Below are positions 1 through 9,700 of a stretch of 64,000 bases of DNA, one piece after another. Within the stretch, counting starts at the first letter, position 1. Each line of letters starts with the position of its first letter. This DNA comes from Phenylobacterium montanum (GTDB lineage: Bacteria > Pseudomonadota > Alphaproteobacteria > Caulobacterales > Caulobacteraceae). The notes below the pieces were generated by a model that saw nothing but the letters and a program-made list of their open reading frames with translations, ran no database searches and had not been told where the DNA came from. The translations under genes and the position numbers were made by a program. The stretch spans positions 4,930,501 to 4,994,500 of the forward strand of contig NZ_CP073078.1 in NCBI RefSeq assembly GCF_018135625.1. Direction: 5' to 3'.

Positions 1-395
1 CGGATGTCGCCGGCGGTGGCCTCGGTGGGGTCTAGCTGGGTCTTCAGGGTCAGGTCCATGGGGAACTCGCCGCGCAGGGAGGCGAAGCCGGAGTGCATCT
101 CCGCCGCGGCGGCGCGGCCCAGGGCGCGGGCGGCGGCGTCTTCCGGCCACAGCTTCGCGGCCGGGAACTTTTCGGCCAGGTACTCGCAGATGGCCAGCGA
201 GTCCCACAAGAGCAGTTCGCCGTCCTTCAGCGCCGGCACCTTGCCCGAGGGCGAATGACGCGCGATCTCCTCAGTGAAGCCCACTTCGCGCAGCTGGATC
301 AGGGTCTCCTGGAACGGCGCGCCGGTCTTTTTCAGCGCCAGCCAGGGGCGCAGCGACCAGGTGGACCACTTCTTGGTGCCGATGATCAGTTCCAT
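1..395 (-). CDS. Glutathione S-transferase family protein, cut by the window edge
   Basis: About 131 N-terminal residues are visible; the gene runs off the left edge. It starts at the ATG at 395 (MELIIGTKKWSTWSLRPWL). The thioredoxin-like GST N-domain is clear: a Ser-rich start of helix 1 (STWSLRPW) where the catalytic Ser/Thr usually sits, then SGKVPALKDG with the cis-Pro and LLWDSLAICEYLAEKFP, the glutathione-gamma-glutamyl binding strand and helix. Members conjugate or reduce electrophiles using glutathione in the cytosol; the substrate cannot be told. It is transcribed divergently from the MFS gene across a 159-base gap. The family call is firm; the subfamily is not. Confidence 0.85.
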   Translation of the reverse strand, partial: MELIIGTKKWSTWSLRPWLALKKTGAPFQETLIQLREVGFTEEIARHSPSGKVPALKDGELLLWDSLAICEYLAEKFPAAKLWPEDAAARALGRAAAAEMHSGFASLRGEFPMDLTLKTQLDPTEATAGDI

Positions 396-554
396 GCCGC
401 TGTTCCTCCAATAGCCAGGGCTGTCCCATACGACCGCCGCCGGCCGATGCAAGCGCTTCGTGACCCCACTGAAACGCAAAACCGGTAGGCAGGGACCGAC
501 GGGCCGCTCTAAGGTGGCCGAAAGAAGATCAAACGAACGTATGAGGGAGGGCGC

Positions 555-2090
555 ATGGACGCCACTACCGCGCCGAGCGCGACGTCGGCCGGGCGCAAGC
601 CGGTGTTTTCCGAAGGCTACAAGCGCCTGGTGCTCTCCCTGCTGCTGGCCGCCTACACCTTCAACTTCATCGACCGCACCATCATCGCCACCATTGGCCC
701 CAAGATCCGCGAGGACCTGGGCCTGACCAGCACCCAGATCGGCCTTCTGGGCGGGCTCTATTTCGCTCTGCTCTACACCACCCTCGGCGTGCCGCTGGCG
801 CGCCTGGCCGAGCGCAAGAGCCGGGTCAACATCATCTCGGCGGCGGTGCTGATCTGGTCCGGCTTCACCGCGCTTTGCGGCACGGCAGGCAGTTTCGCGG
901 TGCTGGCGGCCTATCGCTTCGGGGTGGGCATCGGCGAGGCGGGCCTGTCGCCGCCGTCCCACTCGCTGATCTCAGACTATTTCGAGCCCAAGAAGCGCGC
1001 CTCGGCCCTGGGCGTCTATTCGTTCGGCATCCCGCTCGGCACCATGTTCGGGGCGGTCGCGGGGGGCTGGATCGCCCAGAACTTCTCCTGGCGCATGGCC
1101 TTCATCCTGGTCGGCCTGCCCGGGGTGCTGATCGCGGCCCTGGTCAAGTTTCTGATGCGCGAGCCGCCCCGCGGCCATTCCGAGTTGGAGGCGCCGGAGA
1201 CCGCCCGCAACATCGACGAGCTGACCCCGGTCGCGGTCGAAGCGCCCAAGGGCCACTGGCTGGCCGAGGAAATGCGCGAGATGGCGGCGGTGTCCAAGGT
1301 GCTGTTCGGCTCCTGGCCGGTGCTGAACATGATCCTGGGCGTCACCCTCTGCTCGTTCGGGGCCTATGGCGCCGGCCAGTTCGTGCCGCAGTATTTCCGC
1401 TCGGCCTTCCACCTGGACATCGCCACGGTGGGCCTGATCACCGGCCTTGTGGGCGGGATCTCCACCGGCCTCGGCACCCTGGTCGGCGGCTTCCTGACCG
1501 ACCGCCTGTCAAAGCGCAGCCCGGCCTGGTACTCGCTGACCCCGGCCATCGGCCTGACCATCGCTACGCCCATCTACATCTATGCCTATACCCGCCCGAC
1601 CTGGCAGGCGGCGGCCCTGGTGCTGCTGATCCCGGGACTGTTCCACTACACCTATCTCGCCCCGACCTTCGGGGTGGTGCAGAACATGGTCGAGGTGCGC
1701 CGGCGGGCGACCGCGGCGGCCCTGATGCTGTTCTTCCTCAACCTGATCGCGCTCGGCGGCGGCCCCCCCTTCACCGGCTGGCTGATCGATCAGTTCGCCC
1801 AGTTCGACATCAATCACCCGGCGGTGCAGGGCGTGGTCGGCAAGCTGGCGCATCTGTTCGACGTCGGCGGCGCCCTGAACGCGGTCAAGGCCTGTCCGGG
1901 CGGGGTCGCGCCCAAGACCGCCGACGCCGCGGCCAAGGCCCTCTGCAGCGCCACCCTGACCCAGTCCACCCGCGAGGGGATCCTGGTCAGCGTCTGCTTC
2001 TATCTCTGGGCCGGCTTCCACTATCTGCTGGGCGCCTTCGGCCTGACCAAGGCCCTGGCGGACGCGAGGGCGGCGCGCGGGGAGGCGTAG
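555..2090 (+). CDS. Major facilitator superfamily transporter (spinster-like)
   Basis: A 511-residue inner-membrane protein with about 12 hydrophobic segments. The N-half has the typical MFS start (NFIDRTIIATIGPKIREDLG), a loop 2-3 motif variant (GVPLARLAERKSR) and the YRFGVGIGEAGLSPPSHSLI segment characteristic of the spinster/sugar-phosphate-like MFS group common in Caulobacterales and sphingomonads. A long hydrophilic stretch near residues 215-245 separates the two six-helix halves. A loop near residues 440-470 carries two cysteines. An AGGGAGG-like ribosome site lies just before the ATG. Substrate unknown; it is followed by purB after 50 bases, probably by chance. Confidence 0.85.
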   Translation: MDATTAPSATSAGRKPVFSEGYKRLVLSLLLAAYTFNFIDRTIIATIGPKIREDLGLTSTQIGLLGGLYFALLYTTLGVPLARLAERKSRVNIISAAVLIWSGFTALCGTAGSFAVLAAYRFGVGIGEAGLSPPSHSLISDYFEPKKRASALGVYSFGIPLGTMFGAVAGGWIAQNFSWRMAFILVGLPGVLIAALVKFLMREPPRGHSELEAPETARNIDELTPVAVEAPKGHWLAEEMREMAAVSKVLFGSWPVLNMILGVTLCSFGAYGAGQFVPQYFRSAFHLDIATVGLITGLVGGISTGLGTLVGGFLTDRLSKRSPAWYSLTPAIGLTIATPIYIYAYTRPTWQAAALVLLIPGLFHYTYLAPTFGVVQNMVEVRRRATAAALMLFFLNLIALGGGPPFTGWLIDQFAQFDINHPAVQGVVGKLAHLFDVGGALNAVKACPGGVAPKTADAAAKALCSATLTQSTREGILVSVCFYLWAGFHYLLGAFGLTKALADARAARGEA

Positions 2091-2140
2091 GCGCTCAGCC
2101 CGCTTTCCAGATTGGGCGGGGGAGGCTAAAAGCCCCCGCC

Positions 2141-3448
<1,308 letters not shown>

Positions 3449-3527
3449 TCCGCCTCGCCGCCCCATTGCCAACGTCTCTCGTTCGCGCTTGATTAGGTTG
3501 ACATCAACCTTGTGCGAGCGAGGCCCC

Positions 3528-4652
3528 ATGGCGAGCGCGACCCAGCTATTGATCGGCACCCGCAAGGGCGCGTGGATCTTCAAAAGCGACGCCGACCGGC
3601 GAAGCTGGTCCATCGACGGGCCGCATTTCCTGGGCAGCGTCATCAACCACCTGGTGCTGGACCCGCGCGACGGCCGCACCCTGCTCATGGCCGCCAAGAC
3701 CGGGCATCTCGGCCCGACCATCTTCCGCTCGACCGACGGCGGGAAGACCTGGGCCGAGGCGGTCCGGCCGCCGGCGTTCCCAAAGGCGGCCGACCCCGCA
3801 AGTGGCCGCGCCGTCGATCACAGCTTCTGGCTCGAGCCGGGCCACGCAAGCGAGCCTGGGGTCTGGTGGGCGGGAACCTCGCCGCCCGGGCTGTTCGTCA
3901 GCGAGGACGGCGGCGCCACCTGGGACAGCGTTAGCGGCTTCAATGATCATCCCATGTACGACAAGTGGGTTCCCGAGGGCGCGGGCACGCCGGACGGGGC
4001 GCTGCTGAACCAGATCGTGATCGACCCGCGCGATGCAGCGCACATGTACATCGCCACCTCCACCGGCGGGGTGTTCGAGAGCCGCGACCGCGCCAGGACC
4101 TGGGGGCCGCTGAACCGGGGCGTGGAGGCCAATTTCATGCCCGACCCCTATCCGGAATACGGCCAGGACGCGCACTACATCGCCCTCTCGCCGCCCAAGC
4201 TGGATCGGATCTGGCAGCAGAACCACTGCGGCATCTATCGCCTGGACCGGCCCGGCGAGACCTGGGAGCGGATCGGCAAGGCCATGCCGAGCGAGGTCGG
4301 CGACATCGGCTTCACCATCATCCCCCACCCCCGCGATCCCGACACGGCCTGGGTGTTTCCGATGGACGGCACCGACGTCTGGCCGCGCACCAGCCCCGGC
4401 GGCGCGCCGGCCGTCTATCGCACCCGCGACGCCGGCGCCTCCTGGGAACGGCAGGACAGCGGCTTCCCGCGGGAACAGGCCTGGTTCACGGTCAAGCGCC
4501 AGGCTTTCTGCGCCGACGGCCATGACCCCCTGGGCCTCTATCTGGGCGCCACCAACGGCGAGGTCTGGATGAGCGACGACGAGGGCGGCGGGTGGCGTCG
4601 TGTCGCCGCCCACCTGCCCGAAATCTATTCGGTGGTGGCGGCGCCCGCATGA
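3528..4652 (+). CDS. Asp-box (BNR/sialidase-like) beta-propeller protein
   Basis: A 374-residue protein with at least four Asp-box turns spaced as in a beta-propeller: STDGGKTW, SEDGGATW, SRDRARTW and TRDAGASW, plus a final degenerate SDDEGGGW. No secretion signal is visible, so it is probably cytosolic. Start chosen at the ATG at 3528, preceded by a GAGCGAGG ribosome site; an upstream in-frame ATG at 3489 would add 13 atypical residues. Such proteins are often named exo-alpha-sialidase, but nothing here shows the sialidase active site, so I call only the fold. Its stop overlaps the start of the MoaD/ThiS gene (ATGA), implying translational coupling and a shared function. Confidence 0.8.
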   Translation: MASATQLLIGTRKGAWIFKSDADRRSWSIDGPHFLGSVINHLVLDPRDGRTLLMAAKTGHLGPTIFRSTDGGKTWAEAVRPPAFPKAADPASGRAVDHSFWLEPGHASEPGVWWAGTSPPGLFVSEDGGATWDSVSGFNDHPMYDKWVPEGAGTPDGALLNQIVIDPRDAAHMYIATSTGGVFESRDRARTWGPLNRGVEANFMPDPYPEYGQDAHYIALSPPKLDRIWQQNHCGIYRLDRPGETWERIGKAMPSEVGDIGFTIIPHPRDPDTAWVFPMDGTDVWPRTSPGGAPAVYRTRDAGASWERQDSGFPREQAWFTVKRQAFCADGHDPLGLYLGATNGEVWMSDDEGGGWRRVAAHLPEIYSVVAAPA

Positions 4653-4912
4653 TCCGGGTGATGATCCCTTCGCAATTGCAGTCCTATTGCGGCGGCGCCA
4701 GCCGGGTCGAGGCGGAGGGCGTCACCATCGGCGCCGTGTTCGACGACCTCGACCGGCGTTTCCCCGGGTTGAAGTTCCGGGTGATCGACGAGCAGGACCG
4801 GGTGCGCCGGCACATGCGGGTGTTCGTCGGCGGCGAGGCGGCGTGCGACATGGCGGCCGCCATAGCCGACGGCGCGGAATTGATGATCTTTGGGGCGCTC
4901 AGCGGGGGGTGA
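4649..4912 (+). CDS. MoaD/ThiS-family ubiquitin-like sulfur carrier protein
   Basis: An 87-residue beta-grasp protein: MIRVMIPSQLQSYCGG start, central FDDLDRRFPGLKFRVIDE, and a C-terminal ...FGALSGG. The terminal Gly-Gly is the hallmark of MoaD/ThiS carriers, which are adenylated and thiocarboxylated there. The start ATG overlaps the stop of the propeller gene by four bases. No moaE, thiG or E1-like activating enzyme is nearby, so its sulfur acceptor is unknown; it may not serve molybdopterin or thiamine synthesis at all. The fold call is good; the pathway is open. Confidence 0.85.
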   Translation: MIRVMIPSQLQSYCGGASRVEAEGVTIGAVFDDLDRRFPGLKFRVIDEQDRVRRHMRVFVGGEAACDMAAAIADGAELMIFGALSGG

Positions 4913-4918
4913 GCGCGC

Positions 4919-5242
4919 TCACTCTCCGGACTGCACCTCGCCGCGGGCGATGGCCAAAAGCTCGTCCATCTTGCCGCGCACCTGGTCCTCGGTGACCTTC
5001 AGGCCGGCGCCGGCCAGGTCCTGGGCGACCTTGCGCAGAATGGCGTCCTCGCCCGGATGAGCGACCTCGTACTTGATCACCGCCGTCGCATAGTTCTCCA
5101 GCGCGGGGTCTTCCAGATCCATCAGCTGGCCGGCCCACAGGCCCAAGAGGCGGTTGCGGCGCGCGACGGCCTTGAACTCAAGATCCTGGTCGTGGGCGAA
5201 CTTGCCCTCGAACCCTTTTTCTCGATCGTCAAAGGTCGTCAT
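4919..5242 (-). CDS. F1-ATPase zeta-type inhibitor (DUF1476)
   Basis: A 107-residue protein beginning MTTFDDREKGFEGKFAHDQ, the highly conserved N-terminus of DUF1476, followed by RRNRLLGLWAGQLM and a helical C-half. The family includes the zeta subunit of Paracoccus denitrificans F1FO-ATPase, whose N-terminal segment enters the F1 catalytic interface and blocks ATP hydrolysis. It acts on the cytoplasmic face of the membrane. The ATG at 5242 is preferred over the in-frame ATG at 5260 because the family begins with MTTF. It converges with the MoaD/ThiS gene with only six bases between stops. Confidence 0.9.
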   Translation of the reverse strand: MTTFDDREKGFEGKFAHDQDLEFKAVARRNRLLGLWAGQLMDLEDPALENYATAVIKYEVAHPGEDAILRKVAQDLAGAGLKVTEDQVRGKMDELLAIARGEVQSGE

Positions 5243-5311
5243 GATTAAAGCCCCTCGCACTCAGTCTGTCTGATAGGCGAGGGCGCGCATAGGATCAATT
5301 GGAACCGGCGA

Positions 5312-6223
5312 TCAGTCCTCTTCAACTTCGTGGAACAGCCGGTAGTCGATCAGGCGCCGGCCATCGGGCGCGACCGACAGAATGTCGGCGAAACGCCGCT
5401 GCCAGTGGATTTCGTGCGGCAGGTAGGCGTGACGGGCGTGGATGCGCTGGGCGAAGGTGTCGTCCAGGCCGCTGATCGCCACCAGGATCTCGCCGCCGAT
5501 CCCCTCCAGGTCTTCCCGGCCGAGGCCGTAGAGCGGGCTGGTCTCGTCGATCCGGTGCATGATCAGCCAGCTCAGCACGAACAGCGGCGAGCGCGAACGG
5601 GTCACCGCCAGGTCCTCGAACCGGCGCATGGCGTGGCCCTCGGCGGTGGTGACCTGCCGGGCCAGGCTCAGGGTCACCTCCGCCTCGAGGATCTGGTTGC
5701 CGCGCTGATTGGCGGCGCGGAACATCAGGGTGGGCGTACCCTCGTAGTCGCTGACCACTGCGACCTTGCTGAACATCACCCGGGCGGTCGGGCGCGAGAC
5801 GCGGGTGAAGATCAGGCCGGTCGAGAGGGCGACGATGACGAGGTTGAAGAAGGTCTCGGCCGTCGCCAGGCAGTTGGCCCACAGGCCATGCGGCGTCATC
5901 GCCCCATAGCCGACCGTGCCCAGGGTCTGGACGCTGAAGAAGAAGGCGTCGGAAAAGGCGCCCGGCCTCGCCCCGGCGATCGAACCCGGGACCAGCATGT
6001 AGAGGCCGGCGAAGAGCACGTTGGCCAGCAGGTAGACCACGGCCAAGAGGCCGATCAGCCCGCCGAGCGACATGGTCAGCACCCGGTGATAGAGGTCATT
6101 CAGCCCCAGCCGGTCGCGGCCGACCACAACCACCCCCTTGGCGCCGTCCCTGGCGATCGACTGGATCGAGGCCGCCCAGGGGGAGGGAAACTCCTGTCGC
6201 CGCACGCGGTCGTCGTCAGCCAT
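5312..6223 (-). CDS. Inward-rectifier potassium channel (KirBac type)
   Basis: A 303-residue membrane protein. A short cytoplasmic N-terminus with a slide-helix region (DLYHRVLTMS) leads to TM1 (residues about 52-78), a pore helix, the selectivity filter TVGYG at residues 103-107 and TM2 (about 118-142). A roughly 160-residue C-terminal cytoplasmic immunoglobulin-like Kir domain follows, with the family sequences NQRGNQILEAEVTLSL and PLYGLGRED. It should conduct K+ with gating by the cytoplasmic domain and lipids. It is divergent from purC over a 164-base gap. The call is strong from the filter plus Kir domain. Confidence 0.94.
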   Translation of the reverse strand: MADDDRVRRQEFPSPWAASIQSIARDGAKGVVVVGRDRLGLNDLYHRVLTMSLGGLIGLLAVVYLLANVLFAGLYMLVPGSIAGARPGAFSDAFFFSVQTLGTVGYGAMTPHGLWANCLATAETFFNLVIVALSTGLIFTRVSRPTARVMFSKVAVVSDYEGTPTLMFRAANQRGNQILEAEVTLSLARQVTTAEGHAMRRFEDLAVTRSRSPLFVLSWLIMHRIDETSPLYGLGREDLEGIGGEILVAISGLDDTFAQRIHARHAYLPHEIHWQRRFADILSVAPDGRRLIDYRLFHEVEED

Positions 6224-6387
6224 GCCCGTCTTCTAACCCCTGCCGTTTGCGCCGCAGCGCCGGTTCCTTTAAACTCGCGCTCGCCTTACATAGTCAAAGA
6301 ACGAGTCGGAATGCGCGCGAACGATCCAGCTCGCGCGCTTTGCGTTTCACCTGACCGCCGACCCCGCCTTTGGGGGATTTGGGAACC

Positions 6388-7146
6388 ATGACCCGCCGCA
6401 AGAAGATCTACGAAGGTAAGGCCAAGATCCTCTACGAAGGGCCCGAACCCGGCACGCTGATCCAGTACTTCAAGGACGACACCACCGCCTTCAACGGCCA
6501 GAAGCGCGCCGCCCTGGAGGGCAAGGGCGTGCTGAACAACCGCATCAGCGAATACGTGATGACGCGGCTGAACACCATCGGGGTGCAGAACCACTTCATC
6601 AAGCGGCTGAACCTGCGCGAGCAGCTGATCAAGGAGGTGGAGATCATCCCCCTGCAGGTGATCTGCCGCAACATCGCCGCCGGCTCGCTGTCGCAGCGCT
6701 TCGGCCTGCCCGAGGGCCAGGCCCTGCCACGCTCGATCATCGAGTTCTGCCTCAAGGACGACAAGCTGGGCGATCCCATGGTCGCCGAGGAGCACATCAC
6801 CGCGTTCAACTGGGCCTCGCCCCAGGAGATCGACGACATCATGGCCACCACCTTGCGGGTCAACGACTTCCTCTGCGGCCTGTTCAGCGGCGTCGGCATC
6901 ACCCTGGTGGACTTCAAGCTCGAGTTCGGCCGGGTGTGGGAGAACGACTACGCCCGCATCATCCTGGCCGACGAGATCAGCCCCGACAGTTGCCGCCTGT
7001 GGGACACGGCGACCAACGAGAAGCTGGACAGGGACCGTTTTCGCCGCGACCTCGGCAATGTCATCGAGAGCTACACCGAGGTGGCGCGGCGTCTGGGCAT
7101 CATGAGCGAGATGCCGACCGTCATCCAAGGAGGCAAGGGCGCGTGA
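6388..7146 (+). CDS. purC: Phosphoribosylaminoimidazole-succinocarboxamide synthase
   Basis: A 252-residue SAICAR synthetase, joining CAIR and aspartate with ATP in purine synthesis. The N-terminus [18 protein letters not shown] contains the nucleotide-binding loop; [12 protein letters not shown] and [14 protein letters not shown] are the two family signatures. The ATG at 6388 follows GGGGGATTTGGG, a plausible ribosome site; an earlier in-frame ATG at 6370 would put six non-conserved residues in front. It is the first gene of a tightly packed purC-purS-purQ operon: purS begins with a GTG that overlaps the purC stop. Confidence 0.96.
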   Translation: MTRRKKIYEGKAKILYEGPEPGTLIQYFKDDTTAFNGQKRAALEGKGVLNNRISEYVMTRLNTIGVQNHFIKRLNLREQLIKEVEIIPLQVICRNIAAGSLSQRFGLPEGQALPRSIIEFCLKDDKLGDPMVAEEHITAFNWASPQEIDDIMATTLRVNDFLCGLFSGVGITLVDFKLEFGRVWENDYARIILADEISPDSCRLWDTATNEKLDRDRFRRDLGNVIESYTEVARRLGIMSEMPTVIQGGKGA

Positions 7147-7385
7147 AGGCCAAGGTCGAAGTATTCCTGAAACCCGGAGTCCTGGACGTCCAGGGCAAGG
7201 CTATCGAAGGCGCCCTGCACGGGCTCGGCTTCGGCGACGTGGCCGGGGTGCGCGTCGGCAAGACCATCGAGTTCGACTTGAAGGCCACGGACGCCGAGGC
7301 GGCCAGGGCCGAGGTCAAGCAGATGTGCGAGCGCCTGCTGGCCAACACCGTGATCGAGGGGTACCGGGTCGAGGTGGGCGCCTGA
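7143..7385 (+). CDS. purS: Phosphoribosylformylglycinamidine synthase subunit PurS
   Basis: An 80-residue small subunit of the FGAM synthase complex. It bridges PurQ and the small-type PurL and is needed for ammonia channelling. The sequence opens [20 protein letters not shown] and contains [17 protein letters not shown], both typical. The GTG start at 7143 overlaps the purC stop, and the stop overlaps the purQ ATG by one base (TGATG), so the three genes are probably translationally coupled. Presence of purS predicts a short PurL, and that is what is found at 12.3 kb. Confidence 0.95.
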   Translation: MKAKVEVFLKPGVLDVQGKAIEGALHGLGFGDVAGVRVGKTIEFDLKATDAEAARAEVKQMCERLLANTVIEGYRVEVGA

Positions 7386-8047
7386 TGAAAGCCGCGGTCG
7401 TCGTCTTCCCCGGCTCCAACTGCGACCGGGACTGCAAGACAGCCATCGAGCGCTCGACGGGCGCCACGGTCGACATGGTCTGGCACGCGGAGACCGCGCT
7501 GCCCAAGGGCCTGGACCTGATCGTGCTGCCGGGCGGCTTCTCCTATGGCGACTACCTGCGCTGCGGGGCCATGGCCGCCCAGTCGCCGGTGATGCGGGAG
7601 GTGGCCGCCGCCGCCGACCGGGGCGTGGCGGTGGTCGGCATCTGCAACGGCTTCCAGGTGCTGTGCGAGACCCAGATCCTGCCGGGGGCCCTGCTGCGCA
7701 ACGCGGGCCTGAAATATGTCTGCAAGTTCGTCGACCTCGACATCGTCAACGGCCAGACCCGCTTCACCGCCGGCTATGGCGGGCGGCGCGAGGCGACCAT
7801 GACGGTGGGCAACGGCGAGGGCAACTACTTCGCCGACGAGGCCACCCTGGATCGGCTGGAGGGCGACGGCCAGGTGGTGTTCCGCTATCGCCAGAACCCC
7901 AACGGCTCGGCCAGGGCCATCGCCGGCATCGTCAACGCCAAGGGTAATGTGCTGGGGGTGATGCCGCACCCGGACCGGGCGTTCGAGCCGGAGCTTGGGT
8001 CAGCGGACGGGGCGATCCTGTTCCAGAGTGCGCTGGCGTCGGCGTAG
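7385..8047 (+). CDS. purQ: Phosphoribosylformylglycinamidine synthase, glutaminase subunit
   Basis: A 220-residue class I glutamine amidotransferase giving ammonia to PurL. It begins [17 protein letters not shown]; the nucleophile elbow GICNGFQ places the catalytic Cys at residue 87, and [13 protein letters not shown] carries the His and Glu of the triad near the C-terminus. The oxyanion segment [14 protein letters not shown] is intact. It is the last gene of purCSQ. Only four bases separate its stop from the stop of a convergent hypothetical gene, and purL lies 4.3 kb further on beyond accessory genes. Confidence 0.96.
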   Translation: MKAAVVVFPGSNCDRDCKTAIERSTGATVDMVWHAETALPKGLDLIVLPGGFSYGDYLRCGAMAAQSPVMREVAAAADRGVAVVGICNGFQVLCETQILPGALLRNAGLKYVCKFVDLDIVNGQTRFTAGYGGRREATMTVGNGEGNYFADEATLDRLEGDGQVVFRYRQNPNGSARAIAGIVNAKGNVLGVMPHPDRAFEPELGSADGAILFQSALASA

Positions 8048-8051
8048 GCTG

Positions 8052-8384
8052 TCAGGATTTTCGGGCGCTCTGCTTCAACAGAGTTTCCATCTCTTCGATA
8101 AGCTCGCGCCCCTTGAGCGAGTCGTCGGTCTTATCCTCCGGGTCGGCTTCGAAATGCGCCCGCATCCGGTTCGACATTTCGATGAGTCGAGCGTATCGAT
8201 CTTCTCCGAGCTTCTTCTGCATCAATTTAAGGCTTTCAGTTAGAGCCTCGAACACCGTGTCGATATTTCGTTCGGGGAAGTATCCGGTTTTATCGACAAA
8301 CGTTGGCGAGCTGAGCATCATAAGTCCCAGCAAATCCATAAGTTCACTAATATTCTTGGGTGTGTAGGTCTTGTAGCGTGGCAT
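8052..8384 (-). CDS. Hypothetical protein, 110 residues
   Basis: I do not recognise a family. The protein is charged and probably all-helical (MPRYKTYTPKNISELMDLLG..., ending ...ETLLKQSARKS), with no signal peptide or membrane segment. Base composition is visibly less GC-rich than the pur genes around it, and third positions are often A/T. An AGGA lies eight bases before the ATG. It converges on purQ with four bases between stops. Likely a recently acquired gene; short helical cytosolic proteins of this kind are sometimes immunity or antitoxin-like, but nothing here proves that. Confidence 0.6.
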   Translation of the reverse strand: MPRYKTYTPKNISELMDLLGLMMLSSPTFVDKTGYFPERNIDTVFEALTESLKLMQKKLGEDRYARLIEMSNRMRAHFEADPEDKTDDSLKGRELIEEMETLLKQSARKS

Positions 8385-8568
8385 GGGTCAAGTCCTGAGT
8401 TACGGTGACAGTTTACTAAACACCTGCTCGATCCGCGACCCTGGCCAGCGCCCAATCCGAAGCGGAGCGGCTTTTGACATAATCGGTGACACACACCATT
8501 TTCGCTTATCAGCAGGGTCGCCGACAGCTGGTCTGTCGCTCCAAGTCCCGGCAGCCCGACCGCGCTGG

Positions 8569-8859
8569 TCAAATCCGCCGCCGCCAGCGAACCGGGTCGC
8601 GGCGAGCGTCGAAGCAGGCGAACACGCGCACCTCGCCGCTGCGTATGGCGAAAATCAGCGCGTATGGAAAATGCCGAAACCCGGCCCGTCGTGCGTCCTG
8701 TTCGACAATCGGGAATTGCCGAGGGTTGGCGGCAAGACGCTCGGTCAGGGCGTCGAATTCATCCAGGAAGCGCTTGGCCGCCGCGGGTGATCGGCGCCCA
8801 AACCAATCGACGGCCTCAGCAAGCTCGGCTTCGGCGGCCGAGGTAAAGCGGACCCGCAT
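8569..8859 (-). CDS. ParE/RelE-superfamily toxin
   Basis: A 96-residue protein beginning MRVRFTSAAEAELAEAVDWF with FRHFPYALIFAIRSGEVRVFACFDARRDP at the C-terminal half, the typical ParE layout (helical hairpin followed by a beta-sheet and a conserved HxxRxP-like end, here DARRDPVRW). ParE toxins poison DNA gyrase; RelE relatives cut mRNA at the ribosome, and the sequence alone does not decide the target. The ATG at 8859 overlaps the antitoxin stop (TGATG), the usual toxin-second arrangement. An in-frame GTG one codon upstream is a less likely start. Confidence 0.82.
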   Translation of the reverse strand: MRVRFTSAAEAELAEAVDWFGRRSPAAAKRFLDEFDALTERLAANPRQFPIVEQDARRAGFRHFPYALIFAIRSGEVRVFACFDARRDPVRWRRRI

Positions 8860-9068
8860 CACCCATGGCGCCGGCGGAGGTCGGCGAGCAGCTCGCTCGC
8901 GTCCCGGCCGTGCTCGATATCCTCGTCAAGGGTGTGTAGCCGGCGCCTGACCTCTTCAGCCTGGGCGTCCGTCAACGGTGCGGCCTCGGCGTCCAGGCTG
9001 TCCCACAGCGCCTCGATCAGGTCCAGCCGCTCTTGCGTCGTGAGGTTGCTGAAATCGAGGGTCGCCAT
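8859..9068 (-). CDS. Addiction-module antitoxin (Unstab_antitox / TIGR02574 type)
   Basis: A 69-residue acidic protein, MATLDFSNLTTQERLDLIEALWDSL, followed by helical LTDAQAEEVRRRLHTLDEDIE. The LTxxERLxLIExLWDSL pattern is diagnostic of the small addiction-module family that pairs with ParE/RelE toxins. ATG at 9068 is chosen; upstream in-frame codons include only a TTG. It precedes and overlaps the toxin gene by one base. A perfect 16-base palindrome 41 bases upstream is a candidate autoregulatory operator. Confidence 0.82.
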   Translation of the reverse strand: MATLDFSNLTTQERLDLIEALWDSLDAEAAPLTDAQAEEVRRRLHTLDEDIEHGRDASELLADLRRRHG

Positions 9069-9108
9069 GGCTATCAAATCCGCCTTCGCTGGCTGTCATT
9101 GACCTGGA

Positions 9109-9124
9109 AGCGCCCCGGGGCGCT
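9109..9124. promoter_or_regulatory. Perfect 16-bp palindrome upstream of the antitoxin gene
   Basis: AGCGCCCC followed directly by GGGGCGCT gives a perfect dyad 41 bases before the antitoxin ATG. Toxin-antitoxin operons are usually repressed by the complex at such dyads. Function is inferred from position and symmetry only; an all-GC palindrome in a GC-rich genome can also occur by chance. Confidence 0.4.
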
Positions 9125-9220
9125 CGAATATCCCATATGTAGCTTGCGCCAGGAGCTTTCGCACGCCCCTAGGTTCCAGGTGGCGGAGCTTACGGCGACC
9201 GCAAGCTCCGCCACCACACA

Positions 9221-9700
9221 CTACATCGTCTCCCCGGTCTCCATCAGCGACTTCAGGTCGCTCAGGATCCAGGACCAGCCGCCGCCGCCCGGCTGCTGGA
9301 ACTTGTGGCTGACCATGCCGGCCATGATCGGCTTGCCGGTGACGTCGTGGCTCACGGTCAGGCGGGTGAAGCCGCCGGTGGTGGCCTCCACCTCCCAGGT
9401 GATGCGGGAGAAGCCTTCCGCCCGGTTGCCGTCGTTGAACAGGAAGCGATAGGTGGTGGTCAGCCTGTGCGGCGGGTCGGCCTCGATCACCTCGCCGTCG
9501 ATGATGATCTCGGGCAGGCCCATCGCGACCATCTCCTTGGTCGCGCGGCTGCGGAACGCGCCGCCGGGCCGAAGGTCGTATTCCATCGGAACCTTGTAGC
9601 CATAGCGCGCCGTCCAGGCCGGGTCGGTGATCGCGTCCCACACCTTCTGGGCCGGCGCCTTGATGTAGATCTCGAACACCTGGATCGTGGTCTCGCTCAT
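9221..9700 (-). CDS. SRPBCC/AHSA1-family protein
   Basis: A 159-residue START-like fold protein: MSETTIQVFEIYIKAPAQKVWDAITDP at the N-terminus and LSDLKSLMETGETM at the C-terminal helix, both typical of the AHSA1 (activator of Hsp90 ATPase homolog-like) group of SRPBCC proteins. These bind hydrophobic ligands in a deep cavity; the ligand is unknown. The ATG directly follows the TAG of the ArsR regulator gene, so the two form one operon. ArsR/AHSA1 pairs of this type are common in proteobacteria. Confidence 0.9.
   Translation of the reverse strand: MSETTIQVFEIYIKAPAQKVWDAITDPAWTARYGYKVPMEYDLRPGGAFRSRATKEMVAMGLPEIIIDGEVIEADPPHRLTTTYRFLFNDGNRAEGFSRITWEVEATTGGFTRLTVSHDVTGKPIMAGMVSHKFQQPGGGGWSWILSDLKSLMETGETM

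Noticed and set aside
3528-4652. Sialidase activity for the Asp-box protein
   Set aside because: Asp boxes mark the fold only; no secretion signal or catalytic Arg/Tyr set could be shown.
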